From contig JAQFVV010006203.1 in the NCBI GenBank assembly GCA_028023455.1, positions 10,390,876-10,454,875 on the forward strand: 64,000 nucleotides of DNA. Direction: 5' to 3'. Under the pieces are notes generated by a model that was given only the letters and a program-made list of their open reading frames with translations, was not told where the DNA came from and searched no databases. The stretch comes from Epiperipatus broadwayi (lineage: Eukaryota; Onychophora; Udeonychophora; Euonychophora; Peripatidae). Shown here piece by piece: positions 1 through 10,815 of the stretch (positions are counted from its first letter, which is position 1; each line of letters opens with the position of its first letter). The position numbers and the translations under genes were made by a program.

Positions 1-502
1 CATATGTAAGCATATAGAATGATCATGTGATGTTTTGATAGTTATCTTTAGTGTTGATTAGTAAGCAATTCAAGTATAAAGAGATTTTATTACTAATTTT
101 AATATCACTTTGACATATTTTTTTCACTGATTTATTAATATCAGGTATATAAGGCTATTCCCTGGGTCTATATTGTTTAATAGATATGTTAAAAGTTTCA
201 ATTCATTTTTATATAGTAAATTTATTATATTGTATTTTATCTAACTCATGCAGTAATACTCAACATTTCTTTTCATACTGTGACTGTACTTGTAAGAATA
301 TCATTTCTATATAATAATTCTATGGTTTCCTAGCTTATGTTTATCAGGAGCAGAGAATTTACAGTTAATGTAACCGCATACATTTAATGCTTTAATTAGT
401 ACTATAAACTCTATCACCCTGTGAATTATTAACAATTCTAGGTCTAAAATTTAAATTTATTATTGATACAATTTTCTATATACCATTTAAACTTTGATAT
501 TT
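1..502. other. AT-rich intergenic DNA
   Basis: No coding pattern or repeat structure was recognised. The tract is A+T-rich with stops in all frames and ends where the 5' LTR of the first retroelement begins. Confidence 0.5.
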
Positions 503-1319
503 TGTGTTTGAATACACAAAATATGTACATAGAAATGCAATAATTATAAATTATAAATCTTTTGTACTCCAGAAAAAGTAAAAAAAATATATTAGAGAAA
601 TATATTTTTTAGATCACTAACTGATAAGAGTAAAATTAATGAATGTTTGGTTAAAAAATTTAAGAAAAGTGAACGTTGTAATCAGATAGAAAATAAAAAG
701 GTTTAATTAATGATTAAATTTGCATAGAATTTAGCAATGGAAAATATTTACACAATTTATAATAAGAAAATTAATTTGGTAAATGGCAAGAAATATTTGC
801 CAATTATAAATATTTCTTGATACAATAGAAATTGAAGTAACAAATTAAAAACACAAAGAGGAAAATGAGAGTGGTAAAAATCAAGGATGAATTCTGGATT
901 GCCAGAGGCCAAGCTGCGAGAATAAATAGCATGTGTGACAAAGTGTGCAGTGCTCATTCCAGTGGATTTACTAAGTGAACTGTAAGTGGGAGATTTTAAG
1001 GGACAGTAACTGAAAGAAGCTTAAGTGATAGTGCAGCGCTCTAGTGTGAAGACAACGTGATCATGAACAGTAGCTAAACGAAGCCAAAGAATTCCATTAG
1101 TTTGAGGAGTAGAGCCAGTGTTTTGTAAATTGAGGTCAAAGGAAACTGCACATCATGAGAATTGAACCATAAGTGAACTATATATATATATACTTTGTTG
1201 GACTATATCAATAACTTTTTGCTATTAATAATATTACATCATTATTCCAGTCCAAATCTAAATTACATTTATTGATTTACTTGTTGGTATTCTGAATACC
1301 TTCATTTGAATATACAACA
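503..1319 (+). repeat. 5' LTR of the 0.5-5.8 kb element
   Basis: The segment from about 530 to 1190 matches 3230-3880, and its last part (about 1190-1319) matches 5720-5838. It starts TGTGTTTG and ends TACAACA, consistent with LTR ends of the TG...CA type. The matching copy at 3205 starts TGTCATGTTTG, so the left end has lost a few bases. Confidence 0.75.
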
Positions 1320-1446
1320 ATTTAGCACACTCACCATCTTGAACCCGTAAATAGTGAATAAGTTTAAAAAGTTAATAAGCTGAGGGATAGGGAAAATGTT
1401 GCTAGGTCAGTCTTACAACGGAATTCGATATGAATAATGCAAATCA

Positions 1447-2095
1447 TTGGCTTGGTACACCACACAGCTGGAAAATTTATTTTTATTAAATGAAATTAAA
1501 GATAATAAAAGAAAGATAGCCACTTTAATGTGTACATTGAGACTAAAAGTCACTGATATTATAAATAAGAATTTTGACATACCCATAGCAGAAGAAATAG
1601 GATATGAAAAAATTAGCAACAAGCTGAGCAAACATTTTAACCCCAGACCATTAAGACACATTGCCAGATTGCCATTAGAAAACCGGAAGCAATGGAAGAG
1701 CAAATTGATAAAACAATTTGGAATTGCATTAAAAAGAACTAACTAAAAAGTGAGGATATGGTGATTATATAGATGAAATTCTGTTAGACCAATTAATTTG
1801 ACACATGTCTAAAAACAGACTCCAACAAAACCTGCTTGCTGATGCAGAATTAAATTTTGAAAAAGCAATTAAAAAGGGAGTGGCCCATGAATTCATTGTG
1901 GAACAGGTGGTGCTGTTTAGTAAAGAAAATTATGGCAAAACAAGACAGTTTATAAGACTGAGCGTGAAACAGAAATTAAAAATAGTTTCTTTGCAAGGTT
2001 TTAGAAAAAAAGTATTTTCGCTGTGAAAAACCAGGGCACATCAAAAAAGACTGTATATTTAAAGACAAACGATGCCATATCTGTAAGTGAAAAGA
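1447..2095 (+). pseudogene. gag capsid and zinc knuckle remnant
   Basis: Two overlapping-order frames give a gypsy-type capsid. Frame one (1447-1746) reads LENLFLLNEIKDNKRKIATL and later KLSKHFNPRPLRHIARL. After a frameshift, about 1762-2026 reads YGDYIDEILLDQLI, a stop, then NRLQQNLLADAELNFEKAI and VEQVVLFSKENYGK. A second frameshift leads to a CCHC-like knuckle near 2012-2090 (RCEKPGHIKKDC, then RCHICK). The first cysteine of the knuckle is replaced by an aromatic residue. The capsid normally coats the element's RNA. At least two frameshifts and two stops make it non-functional. Confidence 0.75.
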
Positions 2096-2129
2096 CCCCT
2101 AACAAGAATGTGTAGAGAATCACTAGAAA

Positions 2130-2520
2130 GTGATAGTCAAAAAAAAAAAAACTAATCCAGGCACAAAGGATAGCATTTATAACATTAACTATGCATCAAC
2201 CAAGGGACAGAGTAAAAAGCTACAACTAGTTAACAAAAAAATAGACATGGAAATTGACAATGACTTGGGAATATCAATAATCTCGGAGAGACTGTGGAAT
2301 TATATTAGAGGAATTCGTGCAGGCATTGAAATGCATAAAACATTAATCAGGGTGATAGATGTAAGTGCCAACATAGTAGAAATAATAGGCTCTGACATAG
2401 TACCAATAAAATACTGCAACAAAACGATGAGCTTACCAATATATATAGTACGGAAAAATGTTGGTCCGTTAATAGGATGCAACTGATTCAAACATATAGG
2501 GATAAGTGTTAGTGGGAGGG
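2130..2520 (+). pseudogene. retroviral-type aspartic protease remnant
   Basis: The frame after the zinc knuckle reads MEIDNDLGISIISERLW, which aligns with the family pattern in which an Asp-Thr-Gly triad follows a hydrophobic strand and precedes a Ser-Ile-Ile segment. Here the DTG/DSG triad is degraded to D-N-D-L-G. The downstream flap and C-terminal part (SLPIYIVRKNVGPLIGCN) is also typical, but the conserved tryptophan after the final Asn has become a TGA stop at about 2485. In living elements this enzyme cuts the gag-pol polyprotein. Confidence 0.7.
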
Positions 2521-2558
2521 ATAAGACCAATTCTCAATGAGACACTCCTAACACCAGA

Positions 2559-3036
2559 GCAGAAAACAGAATAATATTAGATCATGTCAAATAGATATTA
2601 CTAAATTGCAAACAGAAAATAAGTATTTAAAAGAAATAGTGAATAGTTTTCAGATCCAGTTACAATGCCAAAAACATAGTTTGAATGAATTCACCTGTAA
2701 CATGGAAGATAAAAATGAAATGAGTGAATCTTTGCAGATGAAATTGCAGGAATCTGAATCAATAATGTAGTCACTGGAAAAGAAATCAGAGGAGTTAGAA
2801 TTCAAAAATGGTGAATTATGAAATGAGTTGGAGCAAAAATTACAAAAAAAAATCAGTGTTTACTGCAGAATAATAATCAGCTGCTTAAAGAAACAGAAGA
2901 GTGGAATGAAAAAGTAAAAGAATTATCAGAACAGATAGCGTTTTGGCTGCAATATGAAATGGAGCTACAAGAAAAGATGACTGATAGTGAAAATGAAGTT
3001 GGTATTATTAAAAACTTTTTAGAGGGCAAGCTTTAG
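2559..3036 (+). pseudogene. coiled-coil reading frame in place of pol
   Basis: One frame, with stops at 2768-2770 and 2818-2820 and a frameshift in the A-run near 2850, reads about 155 residues rich in Leu, Glu, Lys and Gln with few Gly or Pro. Examples are ITKLQTENKYLKEIVNSF, SLEKKSEELEFKNGEL and LLKETEEWNEKVKELSEQI. Heptad-like spacing of Leu/Ile suggests a long coiled coil. It lies between the protease and the purine tract, where RT-RNase H-integrase would be expected. I do not recognise the source protein; capture of a host coiled-coil segment, or an unusual third ORF of a non-autonomous family, are both possible. Confidence 0.6.
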
Positions 3037-3188
3037 ACAGTGAACTGCCAGATGCATAAATCAAAGAACAATGGAAAACCCAGAGTTTCTCCAAGTGGAA
3101 GAAAAAAACACTCAAGCTGGTGAAGGTAAAGAAGAATCTAAATAATTTTCAAGGTTACATTGATTAATCTGAATAAGGGTTTTTTCCC

Positions 3189-3204
3189 GGAGTGGAGGGG
3201 GAGG
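3189..3204 (+). other. polypurine tract
   Basis: A run of purines with one T (GGAGTGGAGGGGGAGG) sits directly before the TGTCATG start of the 3' LTR. This is the primer site for plus-strand DNA synthesis in LTR elements and fixes the LTR start and the element's orientation. Confidence 0.75.
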
Positions 3205-3871
3205 TGTCATGTTTGTACAAATATGTACATTGCAATTCAATAATTATAAATTATAAGTCTTTTGTACTCCAGAAAAAGAAAAATATATTAAAAAAATATA
3301 AGAGTAAAATTAATGAACGTTTGGGTAAAGAAATTTAAAAAATATGAATATTGTATAATTAAATCAGATAGAAAGTAAAAAGTTTAATTAATGATTAAAT
3401 TTGCGTAGAATTTAACAATGGAAAATATTTACGTAATTTGTTATAAAAAAATTGCTTTAGTAAAGGCAAAAAAATATTTGCTAATTACAAATATTTCTTG
3501 ATACAATAGAAGTTGAACCAACTAATTAAAAACACAAAGAGGAAAACAAAAATGATATCAATCAAGGATGAACCCTGGATTGCCGCCAGCCAAACTGCGG
3601 GAATAAATAGAGCATGCAGTAAAGTGCATAATGCTCATTCCAGTGAATTTACTAAGTGAACTGTTAATGGGAGATTTTAATGGGCAGTAGCTGAAAGAAG
3701 CTTAAGTGATGGTACAGTACTCTAGTGTGAAACCAACGTAATTGTGAGCAGCTGAACGAAGCCAAAGAACTCAGTTTGAAGAGTAGAACCAAAATGTTTT
3801 GGAAACTGAGACTGAAGGAAACCATGTGTTGTGGGAATTGAACCATAAATGAACTAGATATATATATATTG
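3205..3871 (+). repeat. 3' LTR, first part
   Basis: Matches 503-1185 throughout, including landmarks such as CAAGGATGAA, GTGCTCATTCCAGT-like and GAATTGAACCATAA stretches. The match stops inside a (TA)n run at about 3871 and resumes at 5717. Confidence 0.75.
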
Positions 3872-5716
3872 TACCTCATGTCAAGAGCACTCCACGTGAA
3901 ATTGTTGATCACAATTATTAAAAGTAAAATTTTCATAAATAACGCAAAAGTTTTAAAATTGATTAATGAACAATAAAATTATTACAGAATAATTTGTCTG
4001 TAAATAACTGAATTAAAATATCTCAGTTGAAAAAAGAAAATAATCTATAAAAGTTTAAAGAGTAATTGGAAGGGGGAGAAAGTTTAACTTATAAAGGTTA
4101 AAGCTATAACAGTTAAAAATAAATCTTTTCTATGAAATTAAAAGTACTCTCTCTTTTCGTTTAAACTATTAAAGAAAAAAAAGGGGAAAGAAATCTTAAA
4201 ACTAAAAAAAAAATCTATTCACATTTATTTAGAATAAATGGGATTATAAATAACGAATTGATTGTAAACATAAAGGAATAGTAAAATGTATGCATGTTAA
4301 TAAAATGGAATATGAAAGTTAAATATTAAAGAATAAATGAAAGTGTATAAGTTAAAAGAAATTCCCTCAAATATTGCAAATACTCAGAAGCTACATAAAA
4401 GAAATGAATTAGCAATGGCTACTAATTAAAGAATCCATCTTATCAAAAATTTAATCAAAAGCAGTGGACGAATTTTCAACAATGGATATAGCTGGCAGGT
4501 ATAGAAACTAATTTAAAAAAATGACAACAGGTCATCACATAAATAGTCAGTTTTTCATCATTCAAGGAGTTTTTTACAATCAGTCTTCAGTCAGTCTTGT
4601 CACATATCCAGAGTCAATGTTTTTCATGTATCTAAAGACAATGCAGTTTTAGCAGTCATCAGAAGCATACGACCAGATTCTAGTCTCAGCCCAATGGAAC
4701 ATCAATAACCTGCCTGATAAAAGTAATGCCTGCCTAATAATTTGAAACCGCCAGAGATGTCTAACTGTCTTGAATAATAGTATCATGAAATAGCAATCAT
4801 AGGAACCTCCACAGAAACCTCAAATCCAACCGGTTGGTAAAAACTCACATGAAACAGCAAACAGCAAGAATTCAATGTCCAAAATCCTATAGGTAATAAA
4901 TAACATTTTTCTTATTCCATTTCTGATATTAATGTAGCCATTGCAAGAGTCAGTAAAATAAATGAACTCTATAACATGCATAAAATGAACTATTGATGTG
5001 CATGTTTTAAATATTTTGTGTTTATTTAATGCTCTTTATTATATTATATTCTATTGTGTGATTTATTAAGAGTGTGTGCACTTACATATAAAAAAAATCA
5101 TTGTGTAAATTAATTAAGAGTTTATAATAGTAGTTTCCAAATTATAATAATAAACATTTCGTTAAAATAAATTATCTTTAAAACTTAATATTTTGTCGGT
5201 CAGTTCTTTACTCATACCACTAATTAAAGCAACAATTTATTATATTATTCTTTTGATTGAGCTAGTTGGGATTTCTTAGGCGCTGAATTAGTTGGCCATC
5301 ATTCGGGGCATGTTAGTTGCTTTTGTAATTAACTGGCACCTCGAGTTAACTCTGAAACAAAAGTGTTTTGAATGATAGGTATTGAATTTTACAGCTGTGA
5401 AGATCTGTGCCCTTGAAACATAGTCGTAGTTATATATCTGATATATATAGCTCCGACTTGGTCACAGGTATCCTCTGGTATTATTCTTCTCTGCCTAAAG
5501 GGCCAGTGTGAAGCAATATTTAAATTGCATTGGAGTAGATCGAATTTGTAATAATAAATGTTATAATAAAGAATTGTATCATAGGTTATATTTATAAGAA
5601 ATCAACAATGTGTTTATCTTAAAATGTGCTTTTCACAATTTTTTTATTTCCATTATAGAGTAAAAAATCTATGCTAGATTGTGTTTCCTATTCGATGTAC
5701 TACCCCACCCAGTTCA
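3872..5716. mobile_element. 1.8-kb insertion within the 3' LTR
   Basis: The 5' LTR runs without a break across GAACT-(TA)n-CTTTGTTGG, whereas the 3' LTR has about 1.84 kb between the same two blocks, with (TA)n tracts on both sides. The insert must be younger than the LTR element. It is AT-rich with a GC-richer tail (5270-5520). No terminal inverted repeat, poly-A tail or coding frame was recognised, so its class is unknown. Confidence 0.6.
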
Positions 5717-5838
5717 ATATATATATATATACCATGTTGGAGTGTATCATTAATTTTTTGCTATTGATAATATTTCATCATTATTCCTGTCCATATCTAA
5801 ATTTCATTTATTGATTGCCTGCATAAGAATACACAACA
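5717..5838 (+). repeat. 3' LTR, distal part
   Basis: CATGTTGGAGTGTATCATTA and the following 110 bases match 1192-1319 of the 5' LTR with about 80 per cent identity by eye. It ends ACACAACA. Confidence 0.7.
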
Positions 5839-6082
5839 GTTATCTATGCATCTTTATAAATCATATTGGTATATGTAACTTCTGTTTTCAGGATAAACAA
5901 AAATAATACTACTGATAATAACTAACTGAATAGTGTCACTGACAATTATTATTTATTTTATAAATAGTACTTTAAAACAATGCTATTATATATTTATCAA
6001 TCCAACAAAAAAAAAATCATTAATAAATTTTCTTTTAATCTCATTAGTGTGCTTTAGAACTAACAATTCATCAATAATTTTA
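5839..6082. other. AT-rich DNA, likely 3' UTR of the minus-strand gene
   Basis: Several AATAAA-type hexamers in minus orientation lie just downstream of the putative stop at 6083. No other structure was seen. Confidence 0.35.
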
Positions 6083-6115
6083 TTAGATTGCTGCCTGTCT
6101 ATTTGAACCTAATCT
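6083..6115 (-). CDS. possible terminal exon of the minus-strand gene
   Basis: A strong 3' splice site (long T run then CTTATTGCAG in minus orientation) precedes 33 bases that, in the phase required by the upstream exon, read RLGSNRQAAI and a stop. AATAAA-like signals follow within the next few hundred bases (5.9-6.08 kb). The related sequences I have in mind normally continue with a Trp and a basic segment after the GY of the preceding exon, and this exon does not. It may therefore be an alternative 3' end, or a chance acceptor, with the real continuation missed. Confidence 0.4.
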   Translation of the reverse strand, partial: RLGSNRQAAI

Positions 6116-6980
6116 CTGCAATAAGAAAAAAAATTGAGTTTTATTGGATGAAAATATAAAATAAGGCACAATAAATTTATTACAAACATATACATCAAAA
6201 AACTTAGCAAATCTTATATTAAAGTAAATAAAATGGACACAAGTAATGCTCACTGAACATCATTGCCTTACATACTTAATAAATTAATAAAAAAAAAGAT
6301 GTGCCAACTAGCATCAAAATCAATTATAAAATATCTTTAAGCAAGAAATGCTAATTCATCAACACTAAATATGGCTTCCCAATACTGAAATGTTCCAATA
6401 TTGTGTACTTGAGAAATATTTTGAAAAAGGATTAAATACAAAGGAACAGCAAAGCAAATTTATGCTCTAGAATCAATCAGCATAAACACCTCTTCAATTA
6501 GGGCTAAAACAAGCGTGCACACACACACTTCCATATTTCTAAAATAAGAGATGAAAAATGAGATGTGCCTTTATATTTGAAAACTATTAAGATAATTTCA
6601 AGAAGAGAAATTGCAAGACAAGAAAGATCACAGAGACATGATTCATAGTACAATCAAAAAAATGTAATAAATCAATGCTCTAACAGTGTTAATAAATATT
6701 GAAATTTGAAATTTATATACAATGTTTGTACACATAATTTAACAGTCATTACAGTCTAAGATTATGATGAAAAAATATTGAAAGTGAATCTAACAAGAAA
6801 TGTAAACTATGCAAAATATATCTTCAAAACATAATATACAGAATTCTACTTTCAGTGCTCTAATTTATCATTAGATTTATATAAACCAATTAAAACATTA
6901 GATCATGCTTCAGATTACATTCATACAAAATATCATTTTATAAAATATTCTAATAAATAAAGATAACAACATATGCTTAC
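6116..6980 (-). other. intron between the last two exons
   Basis: Bounded by a GTAAGC donor at 6975-6980 and a TTGCAG acceptor at 6116-6121 (minus orientation). I searched for an exon continuing the C-terminal domain and found none. A short (CA)n run lies near 6520. Confidence 0.4.
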
Positions 6981-7065
6981 ATATCCAGATGAACTTGAAT
7001 CCCTGAGATGTGGATATTTATTAAGTAGATGCCAAAAGAAGTTACTAAAATACTGTTCAGGATAT
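6981..7065 (-). CDS. exon encoding YPEQYF...KYPHLRD segment
   Basis: In minus orientation a TTTTGATTTGCAG acceptor is followed by 85 bases and a GTAAGC donor. With the two bases supplied by the exon at 24497 the frame opens as R, then YPEQYFSNFFWHLL, NKYPHLRDSSSSGY. The pattern YP-x(2)-QY ... KYP-x-L-x-D ... GY is one I associate with SAMD3-like uncharacterised proteins, where it forms a helical C-terminal region. It starts in phase 2 and ends in phase 0. The open frame, the phase match and the motif together make this a confident exon. Confidence 0.72.
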
Positions 7066-7525
7066 CTGCAAATCAAAAATAATATTCAGATAATTTTCTT
7101 AAGATGAAGCCAACTTTTTTTTTTAATTTACTGTAGCAATCCAATAATTATATAAATAATAATATTTTATTAATACAGAATTGTAGCAATTTGATTAAAT
7201 TATGCAGAACAATTTGTAATTATATTATATACAATATATATATATATATATAACTATAATTTTAAAATTAGTGTTTTCTCATATTAATTAATATAAACAA
7301 TAAAAATAAGTAAATAAATATTAGTTTAACCATGTATAAATAAAAAAAAGCAATATATAAAAATTATAAGTGACAATAATATCAATAGTAAGTTTTAAAT
7401 TACGCTTTATGCAAAAAAGTGAAGCTTAGTATTATTATAAGAATTATCCGGCTTAGCGCTTTCAGGGAACTTAGGTCTCCACATTCATAGCCTATCTTGG
7501 GAATGTCAGCTTACATTGAAATTTT
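7066..7525 (-). other. intronic AT-rich DNA
   Basis: Start of the 17.4-kb intron. Contains a (TA)n run at about 7228-7252. No other feature was supported. Confidence 0.4.
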
Positions 7526-7780
7526 ATGCGAAGCTTGGCAGTAATTTATGCAAAATTTATTCAAAATTTTCTTGTATATAGACCTCTTTCTGGAGATTGC
7601 AAAGCACGATTCTTTTCGGTTTATTGCATAGTTGTCATTTGCACTGGAGCATGCCTCCTTTATTTTTCATTTCATATCATAATGGATAATAAAAAAATTT
7701 GTAATTTGCAATATAAAAATGCTTGGGAATTTATATTGCAATCGTTTTCGAATGACATCATAAAAACCAAATTTTTTTAA
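7526..7780 (+). CDS. 84-codon ORF with one membrane segment, doubtful
   Basis: An ATG-started frame reads MRSLAVIYAKFIQNFLVYRP and then a hydrophobic stretch at residues 29-52 (FFSVYCIVVICTGACLLYFS). Base composition here is less AT-biased than its surroundings, as is the 80 bases upstream. No splice sites or homology were recognised. It lies on the strand opposite to the host gene. It could be a small secretory or membrane protein exon, a fragment of a mobile element, or chance. Confidence 0.22.
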   Translation: MRSLAVIYAKFIQNFLVYRPLSGDCKARFFSVYCIVVICTGACLLYFSFHIIMDNKKICNLQYKNAWEFILQSFSNDIIKTKFF

Positions 7781-7924
7781 TGAAATTTGGATAAAAGCAA
7801 GATAAAATTTGATTTTGTAAATAGATTTTAAATTAATTAGTGTTTGTTATCACATATTTAACTACACATTGGAATAATGACAATTTAGATCATTTATAAT
7901 AGTAAATTTGATTAACGTTTAGGG

Positions 7925-8225
7925 TTTTAGTTTTAACATATATTTAACACATGTTAAAGTAAAATTTAAAATAGTATGAGTGCAGCAAGAGAAATCCTAT
8001 TGGCTTTCATAAACTTTTACTATGACATTTATGGATGTCAGTTTAAATATATTTAACACATGAAAAGGTGAATTTTAAAATGCTGCAGTTACGGCAAGAG
8101 AATTACTACTGAATTTATTAAAGTTTTACCATATCTCCTTAAGTATAATCTCATGTGATAAAGTAAGTTTTAAATATGTTTAACAAACAAGTAAGAGAGT
8201 AAATTTTATAATGGTGTGGGTATTT
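7925..8225. repeat. degenerate 110-120 bp tandem repeat
   Basis: Three diverged units start near 7937, 8045 and 8170. Each has TATATTTAACACAT(G), then a GTAAA/GTGAA-TTTTAAAAT core and, in the first two, GCAAGAGAAAT. Function unknown. Confidence 0.5.
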
Positions 8226-8639
8226 GCCCGATTTTAAATATATTAACCTCTACTAACTTAAATATTATATATATTATAATGGAACCCACTACCCCAAAGT
8301 TGATGGTGCTATTATACCAGAACCGCAGGGTACACCATACGATGACATGAATATGGCTAAGTAGTTGGATGATTTGAATGAAATGTGTCAACCAACCTAC
8401 AACAAGTCATATCCAAAATTCTTGATTCAATAATGCATTTGGGTATGTCAGATGTTACTGAATCAAAAATGGCATCTAACAAAGGGAGCGCATCTCAGTA
8501 CTGTCAGACCTAGGCCTTCAAATAGGATGCTAAGGATATCACAATGAAATGCCCAGTTCCAAGTCACATCTACTTTTAATATACTAACTTATAATTTACT
8601 AACAAAATTTCAATGTAACTTAGACCAGTGCATATTCAT

Positions 8640-8740
8640 TACACTTCCCTTTTTAGGCCCCATTATACCACGGAATTCGAACTCAGGGAGTTCTTGCAAT
8701 CAGCTCTCTTCAGGGATGGACCTACTCAATTATAAACCAA
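8640..8740 (-). other. possible tRNA-derived SINE fragment
   Basis: In minus orientation CCTGAGTTCGAATTCC (8672-8687) resembles a B box. The region 30-50 bases before it has only a weak A-box match (TTGAGTAGGTCC). No tRNA fold was found. It may be the eroded 5' end of a tRNA-derived SINE. Confidence 0.22.
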
Positions 8741-8764
8741 ATATACCTATATATAAGCATAGAT

Positions 8765-8930
8765 ATAGGAAAATACTGATGATGATCAATTATTTATAAG
8801 AGCAGTATACAATGATGATGATGATCAACAAACCTTTAATAGTGTAATTCATAATGTGATGATGATGATCAACATCTAATGGTATCAATGCACAGTGATG
8901 ATAGTGATGATCAAACAGAGATCAGATTGA
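8765..8930. repeat. tandem GATGATGATCAA repeat
   Basis: Four units of roughly 40-60 bases each carry (GAT)n followed by CAA at about 8776, 8812, 8861 and 8897. Simple minisatellite, intronic. Confidence 0.5.
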
Positions 8931-10585
8931 TTTAAACAACTTAATTTATTAATAACATATAAAATAAATATTTACAAAGAAAATAATAAAATAGATAAAT
9001 ATTCGGTTATCAAGAATGGCTTTTCTATCATCTTGATGACTTCATTCAACAGAAACAAAATAACTTAAAGTATATTATATACAAAATAATGCTATACAAT
9101 TTATTAAATATGTACATAAAACAAAATAAAGAAAAGCACAATGAAAGTTCTCTAATTATAAAACTACCCCATTAGAATAGTTATTATAATCTTTTTAGGC
9201 TATGGTAAGTATATTATAATTCTAACTGCCCCATTCCCCTTTATTTGCATGCAAGTCATGGTAGAAATTAATGACAGCTAAAGACCATTCACTCAGTGAG
9301 TTAATTATGCATTCAGAATAAAACAAAATTACAAGTAAATATTAGTAAATTATTTAGTCTTATTGTCTTAAAGTCTTGCCCTCAATGTCAAATATATATA
9401 TAAAAAACCTTACTTGAGAAGAGGTCACCTTGATGGATTAATGTTGAGAGGAATCTGAAAATTTACTTTTATTTAAAAAAAATTACATATTAATGGTAGT
9501 GGATTTTTTAAAATATTTCAACATATGATATCTATCCATCCACTGGTTCTACTTTTCAATTGTAGGTGATCGAATTTGAAAAACGAATTTTAAATACACA
9601 ATAAAAAAATAAAAAAAATTACAATATATAAACTTTCAAATAAAAATAACAAAAGCAAAAAAAAAAAAAATAATTATCACGTGAATAAGATATATAATTT
9701 ATCTTGAGTAAAGCAAGCATTCAGTCCAAAAAATGTCAATATCCATGGCAACACTGTTGTTATTTATATATCTCATGCTCCTTGACTGAAACAACGCATA
9801 TGAAATATCTTTCCTGACCAGATGAATCCATGGGAAATGGCTGCACACCAGCGTTCCTGGGATAGACATTCTGATGAAAACTTTTATAATTTCATAATTT
9901 CCTAATGACATAGAAGTTAGCTGGAAAGTCTCACAGTACTGTTTTTTTACCCCGAATATATTGTACTGATTCCTTTTATAAACTGTTATTTATGATGTGG
10001 CTTCAATATATATATATAGCTTTTAAAATTAACAGTTAATTTTTAGTAGTTTCAGATTTCTTTTCCATCGTTTATATAATAATTAATTCCAGTTTGTCGA
10101 ATAAATTATTTTAGTAATTTCTTGCTAACTATAATTCAAAATTTCACTTTCAAGTTAAAAAAACTTTAAATTACTTTTAAAATAAAAGACTTTTCATTTT
10201 TATGTCTGACCAGTTCTGCTGTTTAATAAAAAAGTAAAAATCAAGTGAAGAACGCTGCATTCCTTTTTTTTCACTAGCTAACACGTATTGTTACAATTTA
10301 ATTAAATCAAAATCAAATTATAAACATTATTACTATTTTTATTTAATTTTCATTATTCCAAATTCGATCATTTCTGACCTCATATTAATTTTAATCTTTA
10401 ATTATGTCTGTTCTATGTCAGTCAATTAGTATTTTTAATTAATAATATTAAATGAATAAAAAGAATAGAAAAACAATTAATTTCTACCAATAAACGAACA
10501 TATTCATTTATATGTATATATACATCATGTGTATAGTAACTTTATTTGCTTTCTCACAATAGATAAAAAAAAATTAACTTATCAA
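8931..10585. other. intronic DNA without clear features
   Basis: Mostly AT-rich. The segment 9690-9960 is less AT-rich and its minus strand holds a 70-codon frame (MSLGNYEIIKVFIRMSIPGT...), which I could not assign; it may be an eroded mobile-element fragment. Confidence 0.3.
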
Positions 10586-10589
10586 ACAT

Positions 10590-10815
10590 ATCAGTCTACC
10601 TGTAGGTCTATAAATATATATACTACATTTGTCTAAGCAATTATATAAGATATTTTATTTCAAACACATTAATTTATCTATATGTTTATATATGTATATA
10701 TTACATTGATATCAGCAAGTATGTAGGATATTTTATTTCAAACACATTAGTTTATCCGTATGTTTATATATAGATATACTACATTTGTATAAGCAAGTAG
10801 ATAAGATATTTACTT
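10590..10815. repeat. about 80-90 bp tandem repeat
   Basis: Units share GATATTTTATTTCAAACACA and TATGTTTATATAT...TACATT blocks, repeating near 10610, 10650 and 10730. Nearly three copies, moderately diverged. Confidence 0.55.

Larger units (their letters stand above)
503..5838 (+). mobile_element. Ty3/gypsy-type LTR retroelement relic, nested
   Basis: Two direct repeats (503-1319, and 3205 onward resuming at 5717-5838) match over more than 700 bases and flank an internal region with retroviral-type gag, a zinc knuckle and a protease. A purine-rich tract lies directly before the second repeat. This is the layout of a Ty3/gypsy element read on the plus strand. Reverse transcriptase, RNase H and integrase are absent; a coiled-coil reading frame lies where they should be. 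All reading frames carry stops and frameshifts, so the copy is dead. It lies beyond the 3' end of the minus-strand host gene. A target-site duplication could not be defined because the left LTR start has diverged. Confidence 0.8.
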
